From Acholeplasmataceae bacterium (lineage in GTDB: Bacteria > Bacillota_I > Bacilli_A > Acholeplasmatales > Acholeplasmataceae), in contig JAFGTI010000100.1 in assembly GCA_016934175.1 (NCBI GenBank), positions 1-11,232 on the forward strand: a stretch of 11,232 nucleotides of DNA, read 5' to 3'. The position numbers and the translations under genes were made by a program. Below, piece by piece: positions 1 to 6,779 of this stretch (position 1 is its first letter; every line of letters starts with the position of its first letter). Under the pieces are notes generated by a model that was given only the letters and a program-made list of their open reading frames with translations, was not told the origin of the DNA and searched no databases.

Positions 1-20
1 CCAAAAAAAGGAGAAACAAA

Positions 21-935
21 ATGCCAGTATCAATCAAAATCAAGCATGATTCTGTTGGATTGAGATTAGATCATTTTTTATTAGAACATTATTATAAAGA
101 CCAGAGTCGTAGTTATGTTCAAAATGCAATTAAAGAAGGTTTTGTCTTAGTTAATGAACAAAAAGTTAAAACAGGCTACACTTTAAAATTAGATGATTAT
201 ATACACATAGAGATCAAAGAAGTTAAACCACTGGATTTAGAAGCGGTTAATCTTGATTTGGACATTATATATGAGGACGATGACTTACTTGTTATTAATA
301 AACCTCAAGGCATGGTAGTTCATCCTGCATCTAGTTATCATGAACCCACTCTTGTTCATGGACTTTTATATCAGATTGATGAATTAAGCTCAATAAATGG
401 TGTTGCAAGACCAGGAATTGTCCATAGGATTGATAAAGACACATCTGGATTACTAGTTGTTGCTAAAAACGATTTTACTCATCAAGCACTTAGCCATGAT
501 TTATCTGAACATAATATTGTTAGAGAATATCTTGCACTTGTTTATGGTAAATTTATCGAAAATGAGGGGACAATTGATGCACCAATTGACAGGCATCCAA
601 AAAATCGCTTGAAAATGACGGTGAAAAGTGGCGGCAAGCCAGCAAAAACTCATTTTAAGGTTTTAGATAGGTTTGAATTATACACTTTGTTATCTTGCAC
701 ACTTGAAACTGGTAGAACACATCAGATTCGAGTGCATATGGCTTATATCAATCACCCTGTAGTTGGTGACCCCATCTATGGACCTAAAGATGTTATTGGA
801 ACAACTGGACAGTTTTTGCACGCAAAAAAACTCAGTTTTTTCCATCCGACAAAAAAAGAGCATATGACATTTAATGCCGATATGCCCAAAGAATTCCAAG
901 ATTTTTTAAATAAACTTATGTCAGATTCTGCTTAG
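21..935 (+). CDS. rluD: RluA/RluD-family 23S rRNA pseudouridine synthase
   Basis: This enzyme converts specific uridines in RNA to pseudouridine; RluD members act on 23S rRNA in the cytoplasm. The 304-residue protein begins with an S4-like RNA-binding domain (about residues 12-60). The RluA catalytic domain follows, with the KPQGMVVHPA segment near 94-103 and the signature HRIDKDTSGLLV at 135-146. Asp138 in HRID is the expected nucleophile. A later GRTHQIRVHM segment is also typical. Length is normal for the family. The ATG is preceded by AAAGGAG at positions 7-13 with 7-nt spacing, so the start is secure. Only 20 bases lie upstream in the window, so its promoter and upstream partner are not visible (in many Firmicutes lspA precedes it). 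Its 3' end overlaps the convergent rnhC by 20 bp. The family is sure; the exact target uridines are inferred, because RluA-family paralogues look alike. Confidence 0.93.
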   Translation: MPVSIKIKHDSVGLRLDHFLLEHYYKDQSRSYVQNAIKEGFVLVNEQKVKTGYTLKLDDYIHIEIKEVKPLDLEAVNLDLDIIYEDDDLLVINKPQGMVVHPASSYHEPTLVHGLLYQIDELSSINGVARPGIVHRIDKDTSGLLVVAKNDFTHQALSHDLSEHNIVREYLALVYGKFIENEGTIDAPIDRHPKNRLKMTVKSGGKPAKTHFKVLDRFELYTLLSCTLETGRTHQIRVHMAYINHPVVGDPIYGPKDVIGTTGQFLHAKKLSFFHPTKKEHMTFNADMPKEFQDFLNKLMSDSA

Positions 936-1773
936 TTACATTTTTGAAATTCATTTTTGCAACCAAAGATAGAATCTTTATTCCTTTTGTATCATAAATA
1001 TTTTTAACCATTTCATCAACTTCTTTACCTGCACCCTTAAGCAAAGTTGTACTTAGCTTTCTACTATACTCATCCATTTTAACTAAGAATGCATAACGAG
1101 CGATAATAGAAGCAGCTGCAACACTAAGATGAACTTGTTCAGCTCTTACATGAAATTCAATATCTCTATAAATAAGGGTTTCATCTTTAATATAATTAAA
1201 GTATAATTGGGGTGTGCAAAATTGGTCAACGATGACAGCAACTGGTGTTTTAAGTTTTGAAGAAGTCTTAATAATTGCCTGATTGTGTAGTAAAGCTTTA
1301 ATTTTATTTAGATTATAACCTTTAGCAACGAGTTCATTATATTTTTTAGGTGGAAGAATTAGTAAGGAATGGACTAATTTCTTAGCAATCGTTGGAGCAA
1401 TTGAAATAATTGTTTTATCACTCATGTTTTTGGAATCGCGTACGTTTAGACTTTCTAAATACGCGATGTCACTTGTTGAAGCGTATAATGCACATACAAC
1501 GATAGGTCCAAATACATCCCCAGTACCCACTTCATCAGATCCGATGGCTTGATAGTCTTCTCGATTTAAATGGCTTTTAATGGAAACAAGCTCATGAGTA
1601 ACCTCTTTACCTTGTAATAAAACTTTGCCAGTTTTATAAGCTAATATATCAATGCCATTATGTTCAGCATGAAAAAGCAAATAGGGATTCGTATCCTCTA
1701 CTTGATGATATTGGTAAACCTTATTTAATTTTTCTAATTCTTGATCATTGACTGAAATTGTGTAATGCTTCAT
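916..1773 (-). CDS. rnhC: Ribonuclease HIII
   Basis: RNase HIII cleaves the RNA strand of RNA:DNA hybrids such as R-loops and primer remnants. The 285-residue protein has an N-terminal substrate-binding region (about 1-70, TBP-like in this family). A type-2 RNase H fold follows, with GSDEVGTGD at 78-86. The family's DEDE metal-binding set can be assigned as Asp80, Glu81, Asp183 (IVDQF) and Glu212 (AEQVHLS). Glu rather than Asp at the fourth position separates HIII from HII. ASIIAR at 221-226 is also typical. The ATG at 1773 is preceded by AGGAG on the minus strand (plus positions 1781-1785), giving a clear start. The stop TAA lies inside the 3' end of rluD. It is divergent from mutS2. In Bacillus-like genomes rnhC is co-oriented with zapA, cvpA, polX and mutS2; here those intervening genes are absent and rnhC points the other way. 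Confidence 0.95.
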   Translation of the reverse strand: MKHYTISVNDQELEKLNKVYQYHQVEDTNPYLLFHAEHNGIDILAYKTGKVLLQGKEVTHELVSIKSHLNREDYQAIGSDEVGTGDVFGPIVVCALYASTSDIAYLESLNVRDSKNMSDKTIISIAPTIAKKLVHSLLILPPKKYNELVAKGYNLNKIKALLHNQAIIKTSSKLKTPVAVIVDQFCTPQLYFNYIKDETLIYRDIEFHVRAEQVHLSVAAASIIARYAFLVKMDEYSRKLSTTLLKGAGKEVDEMVKNIYDTKGIKILSLVAKMNFKNVTKQNLT

Positions 1774-1830
1774 CTAATATCTCCTATACGTTTATATTAT
1801 ACCATATTTTTTTAGAAAAAGGTGTCCTTT
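1774..1830. promoter_or_regulatory. Divergent rnhC/mutS2 promoter region
   Basis: This 57-bp gap must start transcription in both directions. On the minus strand TATAAT (plus 1796-1801) is preceded by TGG, an extended -10 for rnhC; no good -35 is visible at 17 bp. On the plus strand TATTAT (1795-1800) overlaps the same bases and could be the mutS2 -10, also without a clear -35. The two -10 elements would compete for the same DNA. The rnhC call is fairly strong; the mutS2 element is tentative. Confidence 0.55.
1819..1824 (+). promoter_or_regulatory. mutS2 ribosome-binding site that decides the start
   Basis: AAGGTG complements the anti-Shine-Dalgarno and is spaced 6 nt from ATG 1831. The GTG inside it is in frame and could be mistaken for the start codon; used as ribosome-binding site it makes ATG 1831 the better choice. 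Confidence 0.7.
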
Positions 1831-4152
1831 ATGCGCTTTATGATGAAACCACTTGAATTAAATCAAATCCTTGACATGATTGCTCAATATGCGAAATCAG
1901 ATACGGTAAAAAATGAAATTTTGAGTTTGGAACCGATGACAGATATTGATGTAATCAATGAAGGATTGAACGAGACAAATGATATGACTATGCTTATCTT
2001 GAGAGCAGGTCTTTTACCTTTTTTAGAAGATTATGATATCCATGAATTATTAAGTTATGCAAGCCTAGAAAGGGTTTTTTCAATACAGGAATTGCTATAT
2101 ATTCGTCTATTTTTATTAATGGAAAGAGACATTATTAGATACTATAAAGAATTGGATAAATTGAAAATCAATTCAGAATCAATTCAAAAATATTTTAGTG
2201 CATTGCATTCACATTTATCACTTCTTAATTATATCCAATCGAAAATGGATGAAGATGGACAAATACTAGATAGTGCTACACCTGAACTAACTAGAATAAG
2301 AAAAGACTTGAATCGTTATGATAAGCAACTACAAGATAAGCTTCAAAAATGTCTCACAGATTATAGTTCATATTTAAATGAGTTTGTTATTGTGATGAGA
2401 AATGATCGTTTTTGTATTCCTGTGAAAGATGCTTATAAAAATAAAATTAAAGGTGTCGTTCATGATATGTCTGCTAGTAAACAAACTGTTTACATTGAAC
2501 CAGAAGCCACACGTCAAATCACAGCTCAGCTTGAACAATTAAAAGTTGAAGAAGTGAAAGAAATACAAAAAATTATTGCCTTATTAAGCGAAGAAGTCAA
2601 TCATGCATATTTAAGTCTTAAGGATAATTTAGATGTTTTTCTAGCCTTAGATTTTATCACTTCAAAAGCCAGATATGCCCTAACGATTAAAGGGATTAAA
2701 CCAGAAATAAACAGTGAGGGCTACATTTCATTAATTAAAGCTAGACATCCATTACTAGATCAAGAAACAGCAGTACCCATTACTTTAGAATTAAATAAAG
2801 AGTTTAAGACTTTACTAATTACTGGACCTAATACTGGAGGAAAAACTGTTGCATTGAAGACCGTAGGTCTATTGACCATGATGACGCAATGTGGATTATT
2901 AATACCTGCCAGTGAAGCCTCTAAAGTAGCTATATTTAATCAAATATTTGCTGACATTGGTGATGAGCAATCTATTATGCAATCGTTATCTACTTTTTCT
3001 TCACATTTGACAAAAATCATTGCGATGATAGAAAATGTAAAAGATAATGCTTTGGTTCTACTCGATGAATTAGGAAGTGGTACTGATCCTAACGAAGGTG
3101 TATCTTTAGCTATTGCTATTTTAAATGCATTTAAACCATACGATATTAGAATGATGGTTACGACTCATTACTCCGAATTGAAAAGTTATGCTTATGAGCA
3201 AGCAAATATGGGAACAGCGAGTGTTGCTTTTGATAAAAAGACATTGAAACCACTATATTATCTTCAGATGGGAACAACAGGATCCTCACATGCATTTTTA
3301 ATCGCGAGAAGACTTGGATTAAAAGAAGAAGTTGTTGCTGATGCTGAAACAATTTATCAAGGCAGACAAACTGATCTTGCAAAAGTCATGGAAAAATTAA
3401 ATGATGAAATGCTTTACATAGAAAAACAAAAAGAAAATTTGGCTGAAGAAATCACATTAAATAGAAAAGCTAAACAGGAATATCAACTTTCAAAAGAAAA
3501 ATTATTGTCTGAACAAGATCGAATCATTGAGTCCATTAAAGAAAAAGAAGAGAAAAAATGGAATAATCTTAAAGATGAAGCAAGAGAAATGATTATTGAA
3601 CTACAGAAAAAGAATGATTTGTCAAAGCCTGAAATTGCACAATTAAAATATAAATTAAATCAATCCAATGAGTTGCATAGAATTCAATTATTTGATGATG
3701 AATTGCATGTCAATGATCAAGTTTTCATTTTGCCTTATCAGCAATACGGCAAAATAAAATCAATAAAAAATGATGAATATGAAGTTACATTTGGGAAATT
3801 CAATTTATGGTTTAAAACATATGATTTACGGAAAGAAAATACAAAAAAAGAGCCTACTAAAGCTACTAAAGTAGTTTCTTCAAATATTGGAGAAACACCT
3901 GCTAGGACAGGAAAATACGAACTTGATCTCAGAGGTTATAGATTTGAAGAAGTGAAAGATGCGATAGATCAAACAATTGATTCTGCACTATTATCTGGTT
4001 TAATGACTATAAGAATAATCCATGGTTTTGGGAGTGGTGCAGTAAGAAAAGCAGTTTATGATTATATTAAATCGTCACCATATATTAAGTCTCATCGTTT
4101 TGGTGGGGAAGGTGAAGGACTTAACGGCGTAACAATTATTACTCTAAAATAG
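1831..4152 (+). CDS. mutS2: MutS2 family ATPase with Smr endonuclease domain
   Basis: MutS2 is the MutS paralogue without mismatch-recognition domains. It has been linked to suppression of recombination and, in Bacillus, to resolving collided ribosomes. From the chosen start it is 773 residues, normal for the family. It has an N-terminal core/lever region (about 1-300), then Walker A GPNTGGKT at 332-339, then Walker B LLDELGSGTDP ending at 420. A long charged helical stretch (about 520-620) and a KOW-like segment follow. The C-terminal Smr domain has LDLRG at 698-702 and HGFGSG at 731-736. I chose ATG 1831 because AAGGTG (1819-1824) sits 6 nt upstream as a Shine-Dalgarno. An in-frame GTG at 1822 would add three residues but lies inside that motif and has no ribosome-binding site of its own. 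ATGs at 1840 and 1843 are less likely. trxA follows 77 bp downstream. Confidence 0.95.
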   Translation: MRFMMKPLELNQILDMIAQYAKSDTVKNEILSLEPMTDIDVINEGLNETNDMTMLILRAGLLPFLEDYDIHELLSYASLERVFSIQELLYIRLFLLMERDIIRYYKELDKLKINSESIQKYFSALHSHLSLLNYIQSKMDEDGQILDSATPELTRIRKDLNRYDKQLQDKLQKCLTDYSSYLNEFVIVMRNDRFCIPVKDAYKNKIKGVVHDMSASKQTVYIEPEATRQITAQLEQLKVEEVKEIQKIIALLSEEVNHAYLSLKDNLDVFLALDFITSKARYALTIKGIKPEINSEGYISLIKARHPLLDQETAVPITLELNKEFKTLLITGPNTGGKTVALKTVGLLTMMTQCGLLIPASEASKVAIFNQIFADIGDEQSIMQSLSTFSSHLTKIIAMIENVKDNALVLLDELGSGTDPNEGVSLAIAILNAFKPYDIRMMVTTHYSELKSYAYEQANMGTASVAFDKKTLKPLYYLQMGTTGSSHAFLIARRLGLKEEVVADAETIYQGRQTDLAKVMEKLNDEMLYIEKQKENLAEEITLNRKAKQEYQLSKEKLLSEQDRIIESIKEKEEKKWNNLKDEAREMIIELQKKNDLSKPEIAQLKYKLNQSNELHRIQLFDDELHVNDQVFILPYQQYGKIKSIKNDEYEVTFGKFNLWFKTYDLRKENTKKEPTKATKVVSSNIGETPARTGKYELDLRGYRFEEVKDAIDQTIDSALLSGLMTIRIIHGFGSGAVRKAVYDYIKSSPYIKSHRFGGEGEGLNGVTIITLK

Positions 4153-4160
4153 TGCAAATG

Positions 4161-4177
4161 GCTTGATAAATTCAAGC
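4161..4177. repeat. Inverted repeat over the trxA -35
   Basis: GCTTGA (4161-4166) and TCAAGC (4172-4177) form a perfect 6-bp inverted repeat around a 5-base spacer, only 9 bp after the mutS2 stop. As RNA it would be a short hairpin followed by only three U, so it is at best a weak mutS2 terminator. As DNA it overlaps the trxA -35 and could be an operator. The sequence cannot separate these roles. Confidence 0.45.
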
Positions 4178-4191
4178 TTTCAGCATATAAT
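4163..4191 (+). promoter_or_regulatory. trxA promoter (TTGATA-17-TATAAT)
   Basis: A -35 TTGATA (4163-4168) and a perfect -10 TATAAT (4186-4191) are separated by exactly 17 bp. This is the best canonical sigma-70/SigA promoter in the window. The predicted start is near 4198, giving a leader of about 32 nt before trxA. The -35 is embedded in an inverted repeat at 4161-4177. trxA can thus be expressed independently of mutS2. Confidence 0.8.
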
Positions 4192-4229
4192 AAGACTTGA
4201 AAAATTAATAAAGAAATGAGGAAAATTTA

Positions 4230-4538
4230 ATGAATGATTATCAAGGACAACCTTATCAAGATGTAATCGGTCAACAGGGATTAGTAGTTGTACAATATTA
4301 TGCAACTTGGTGTGGACCATGTAAAATGTTGAAACCAGTTTTAGAAGCATTAAGTTCAGAAATGACAGATTCAAAATTTTATCGTGTCGACATTGACCAA
4401 TTTAGAAATCAAGCAGTTGAAGCAGGTATTCGTAGTGTACCAACAGTTGTACTTTACAAAGATGGAGAAGAAGTTGATCGTCAAAGTGGTTACCAACCAA
4501 AAGAAAGAGTAGCAGCTTGGATGAACCAATTTAAATAA
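4230..4538 (+). CDS. trxA: Thioredoxin
   Basis: Thioredoxin is a small cytoplasmic dithiol protein that reduces disulphides in target proteins, such as ribonucleotide reductase and peroxiredoxins, and is itself reduced by thioredoxin reductase. The 102-residue chain is one compact thioredoxin fold. It has the classical WCGPC active site at 27-31 (Cys28, Cys31) and the cis-Pro loop SVPT with Pro71. No signal peptide or lipobox is present, so it is cytosolic. The start has GAGG at 4218-4221 with 8-nt spacing. It has its own near-consensus promoter and a strong terminator, so it is probably a single-gene transcript, with possible read-through from mutS2. The mutS2-trxA adjacency is common in Firmicutes. 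Confidence 0.96.
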   Translation: MNDYQGQPYQDVIGQQGLVVVQYYATWCGPCKMLKPVLEALSSEMTDSKFYRVDIDQFRNQAVEAGIRSVPTVVLYKDGEEVDRQSGYQPKERVAAWMNQFK

Positions 4539-4541
4539 TTA

Positions 4542-4563
4542 AAGCACGCAAGTGCTTTTTTTA
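4542..4563 (+). terminator. Intrinsic terminator after trxA
   Basis: AAAGCAC (4542-4548) pairs with GTGCTTT (4553-4559) around a GCAA tetraloop of the stable GNRA class and runs into a T tract at about 4557-4562. It lies 3 bp after the trxA stop and separates trxA from the truB-ribF unit. Confidence 0.85.
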
Positions 4564-4578
4564 TTATCTAAAATAGCG

Positions 4579-4584
4579 TATAAT
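4579..4584 (+). promoter_or_regulatory. truB -10 element
   Basis: A perfect TATAAT lies between the trxA terminator and truB. No good -35 is visible; the 17-bp position falls in the terminator T tract. Transcription would begin near 4591, so the leader would be only about 10 nt with GGTGAT (4592-4597) as a weak ribosome-binding site. Confidence 0.5.
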
Positions 4585-4600
4585 ATGAGTTGGTGATTCA

Positions 4601-5449
4601 ATGAACGGATTCTTATTAATAGATAAACCTCAAGGTATGACATCTCATGATGTTGTATCCAAAATCAAAAGGAAGTTCCACTTAGATAAAGTGGGACATA
4701 CAGGAACACTAGATCCATTTGCAAGTGGTCTTTTAATATTATGTATTGGTAAAGCAACAAGACTTTCATACCTTTTTTCAAATCTTGATAAAACTTACCG
4801 TGGAACCATTAAATTTGGTGTTCATTATGATACATTTGATATTACTGGAACAAAACTAAAAACTGACAATAAAGAAATTATACAAGAATTAGTTGAAAAA
4901 GAAATGAAAAACTTAACAGGCTCCTATGAGCAACTACCTCCTATGTTTTCAGCAATTAAAATTAATGGTAGAAAATTATATGATCTTGCAAGAGAAGGTA
5001 AAGAAGTAGAAAGAGAAAAAAGACATGTAAAAATCCATGCTTTTCATATCATAGATAAAATTGATGATAAAACGTATGAATTTTTCACTTCAGTTTCGAA
5101 AGGGACGTATATTAGATCGCTAGCTGTTGACCTAGCAGAGCGCTTAGATACATGTGCAGCTTTAGAGACACTCACACGTCTTTCAGTAGGAAAATATGAT
5201 TTAAATCATGCAAAAACAATAGAAGAAGTCACAAAAGATGATATGATAACATTAGAAACATACTTTAAAAAATTTCCCACTATTATGTTAAATGATTATA
5301 TGATCAAACTAGTAAAAAATGGTGTTTATCTTGATGAAAGACAAATTATTACAGATCAACCATTTATAGTTTGTGACCAAAATAATGAAATGATAGCATA
5401 TTACGAAGTTGTCAATCAATATCAATATAAACCAATCATTGTTTTTTAG
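4601..5449 (+). CDS. truB: tRNA pseudouridine-55 synthase TruB
   Basis: TruB makes pseudouridine 55 in the T-loop of nearly all tRNAs and also acts as a tRNA chaperone. The 282-residue protein opens with GFLLIDKPQGMTSHDVV. The catalytic motif GHTGTLDPFASGLL spans 32-45, with Asp38 as nucleophile. A later SKGTYIRSLAVDLAE segment is also characteristic. The C-terminal part after about residue 230 is a short PUA-like region. The start is the only reasonable ATG, preceded by a weak GGTGAT. ribF begins 8 bp after the stop with its ribosome-binding site overlapping the truB stop codon, so the two are co-transcribed and probably translationally coupled. The truB-ribF-rpsO-pnp order matches many Firmicutes, where rbfA often precedes truB; here trxA does. 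Confidence 0.96.
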   Translation: MNGFLLIDKPQGMTSHDVVSKIKRKFHLDKVGHTGTLDPFASGLLILCIGKATRLSYLFSNLDKTYRGTIKFGVHYDTFDITGTKLKTDNKEIIQELVEKEMKNLTGSYEQLPPMFSAIKINGRKLYDLAREGKEVEREKRHVKIHAFHIIDKIDDKTYEFFTSVSKGTYIRSLAVDLAERLDTCAALETLTRLSVGKYDLNHAKTIEEVTKDDMITLETYFKKFPTIMLNDYMIKLVKNGVYLDERQIITDQPFIVCDQNNEMIAYYEVVNQYQYKPIIVF

Positions 5450-5457
5450 GAGCACTT

Positions 5458-6363
5458 ATGAAAATCATCTCAGCAAATTTCAAATTAATACAAAATGATG
5501 ATCCAATTACGCTAACCATGGGTAATTTTGATGGCTTGCATTTGGGACACCAACAGCTTATTAAAAAGACACTTTCATATACTGATACTAAGCATGCTGT
5601 ACTTACTTTTGATCCACATCCATCATCAGTATTGCGCAAGCAGCCTTTTCGCACATTGACTCAAAAAAATGATAAAATTGAGCTTTTATCAAGATATAAA
5701 TTGGATTTTGTATTCATCGTTGATTTTAACGTTGAGTTCTCATATTTAAACGTCGCTGATTTTATGGCATTTTTAAAACGGATAAACGTGAAGAGACTTG
5801 TTATTGGAAGAGATGCTAGGTTTGCTTATCGTGGGGAAGGTACAGTTAATGATTTAAGAAAATATTTTATCGTTGATATCGTAGAAGATATGCTTTACAA
5901 TAATACAAGAGTATCTACTACTTATGTCAAAGATTTTCTTTATGCAGGTAATTTAGAAGATGCAAGAAAATTGCTTAATCGTCATTATCAAATCAAAGGA
6001 AAAGTCGTTCATGGCAACCATGTAGGACATAAATTAGGGTTTCCAACAGCTAATATCGATTATAATCACTATTTTTTACCTGAAAGTGGAGTTTACTATG
6101 TTCGAGTGTTTTATCGTGGGTTATGGTATCATGCTATGGCAAATATAGGGAATAATCCAACAATCAATTATAGTTTAGAAAAGAGACTTGAAATCTATAT
6201 ATTAGATTTCAATCAAAATATATACGGAAAAGAACTTGATATTGTTTTTTTCCAATATATGAGAAATGAACTGAAATTCAGAGGAAAGAAAGAACTTATA
6301 GAGCAATTAAAGAAAGATGAATTAGAAGTACGAAAATTAACAAATTTGAAAAATATGCTATAA
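5458..6363 (+). CDS. ribF: Bifunctional riboflavin kinase / FAD synthetase
   Basis: RibF phosphorylates riboflavin to FMN and then adenylylates FMN to FAD in the cytosol. The 301-residue protein has both modules. The N-terminal nucleotidyltransferase domain carries GNFDGLHLGH at 22-31 and FDPHP at 51-55. The C-terminal riboflavin kinase domain has GFPTAN at 194-199 (Thr197 and Asn199 are the usual Mg-ATP ligands) and RLEIYILDF, with Glu245 the likely catalytic base. Length is normal. The start is fixed by AGGAG at 5448-5452, which shares bases with the truB stop codon. The stop TAA (6361-6363) lies within the -10 element of the next gene. No riboflavin synthesis genes are in the window, so substrate may be imported; that is inference. 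Confidence 0.96.
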   Translation: MKIISANFKLIQNDDPITLTMGNFDGLHLGHQQLIKKTLSYTDTKHAVLTFDPHPSSVLRKQPFRTLTQKNDKIELLSRYKLDFVFIVDFNVEFSYLNVADFMAFLKRINVKRLVIGRDARFAYRGEGTVNDLRKYFIVDIVEDMLYNNTRVSTTYVKDFLYAGNLEDARKLLNRHYQIKGKVVHGNHVGHKLGFPTANIDYNHYFLPESGVYYVRVFYRGLWYHAMANIGNNPTINYSLEKRLEIYILDFNQNIYGKELDIVFFQYMRNELKFRGKKELIEQLKKDELEVRKLTNLKNML

Positions 6364-6364
6364 T
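6337..6364 (+). promoter_or_regulatory. darA promoter inside the ribF 3' end
   Basis: TTAACA (6337-6342), a 16-bp spacer and TATAAT (6359-6364) preceded by TG (6356-6357) form a strong extended -10 promoter. It is embedded in the last codons of ribF, and the ribF stop codon is part of the -10 hexamer. Predicted start is near 6371, so the leader would be about 13 nt and begin almost at the ribosome-binding site. Confidence 0.7.
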
Positions 6365-6383
6365 ATGACTGTGAGGTGGTTAA

Positions 6384-6707
6384 ATGAAACTAATACTTGC
6401 TATTGTATCTAATGATGATGCAAATAAAGTTCAAAAAGCACTTGTTAAAGAAAGATTTTTTTCAACACGCTTAGCCACTACAGGTGGTTTTCTTAGAGCT
6501 GGTAATGTAACCTTTTTAATCGGTGTAAATGATGAAAAAGTACCACAAGCACTAGAAGTCATCGAAGCACACAGTAAAAAAAGAACTAAACTAGTTCCTA
6601 ATACAATCGTTAATGAGTTTGGATCATTTTCAGCTTTACCTATAGAGGTCGAAGTTGGAGGAGCAACAGTTTTTGTTGTGAATGTCGATCAATTTGTGAA
6701 AATATAG
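6384..6707 (+). CDS. darA: PII-like cyclic-di-AMP receptor DarA/PstA (YaaQ family)
   Basis: DarA/PstA proteins are trimeric PII-like proteins that bind the second messenger cyclic-di-AMP; their downstream partners are poorly known. The 107-residue protein has the family hallmarks: the opening MKLILAIVSN, the ligand-binding block TTGGFLRAGN at 32-41, and EVEVGGATVFV near the C-terminus. Thr28, Phe36 and Asn41, positions reported to contact the ligand in Staphylococcus PstA, are present. Residues 24 and 26 are Arg and Phe, where Staphylococcus PstA, as I recall it, has Asn and Arg. The start has GAGGTGG at 6373-6379. The gene sits between ribF and rpsO, an unusual place: in Bacillus yaaQ lies with tmk and holB. 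It has its own promoter, so it can be expressed apart from truB-ribF. Family identity is confident. Confidence 0.92.
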   Translation: MKLILAIVSNDDANKVQKALVKERFFSTRLATTGGFLRAGNVTFLIGVNDEKVPQALEVIEAHSKKRTKLVPNTIVNEFGSFSALPIEVEVGGATVFVVNVDQFVKI

Positions 6708-6735
6708 TTGCATTTTTATCAAAAAATGCTACAAT
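6708..6735 (+). promoter_or_regulatory. rpsO promoter
   Basis: TTGCAT (6708-6713), a 16-bp spacer and TACAAT (6730-6735) with an upstream TG (6727-6728) make an extended -10 promoter directly after the darA stop codon. Predicted transcription start is near 6742, the first base of the leader pseudoknot. Confidence 0.7.
6710..6729. repeat. Inverted repeat between rpsO -35 and -10 (possible weak darA terminator)
   Basis: GCATTTTT (6710-6717) and AAAAATGC (6722-6729) are a perfect 8-bp inverted repeat with a 4-base loop, starting 3 bp after the darA stop. It has no following T tract, so it would be a weak terminator. It fills the rpsO promoter spacer and reaches the TG of the extended -10, so an operator role is also possible. 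Confidence 0.45.
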
Positions 6736-6741
6736 ATAAAA

Positions 6742-6779
6742 GGCGGTAACAAGGATAGTGGAACGCCAACCCTATCTTT
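6742..6779 (+). promoter_or_regulatory. Candidate S15 autoregulatory leader (H-type pseudoknot)
   Basis: Two crossing helices can form in the rpsO leader. Stem 1 is GGCG (6742-6745) with CGCC (6764-6767). Stem 2 is AAGGATAG (6751-6758) with CTATCTTT (6772-6779), 8 pairs including G6753-U6777 next to G6754-C6776. That G-U/G-C step matches the S15 recognition site in 16S rRNA (G666-U740, G667-C739 in E. coli). The structure ends 13 nt before the AGGA ribosome-binding site at 6793-6796. S15 feedback by leader RNA is known in several phyla with different structures. The pairing is seen directly; regulation is inferred. Confidence 0.6.

Noticed and set aside
690..899. Minus-strand open frame inside rluD
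   Set aside because: It is fully covered by a clear rluD reading frame, and its translation looks like a frame shadow with no family signature. The same holds for minus-strand frames at 3158-3382, 4180-4374, 5436-5654, 6909-7112 and 8984-9187.
1822..1830. GTG at 1822 as the mutS2 start
   Set aside because: It lies within the AAGGTG ribosome-binding site for ATG 1831 and has no such site of its own; the three extra residues match no known MutS2 N-terminus.
4153..4229. Small gene between mutS2 and trxA
   Set aside because: The 77-bp gap is accounted for by the inverted repeat, the trxA promoter and its ribosome-binding site; no frame with a start and ribosome-binding site fits.
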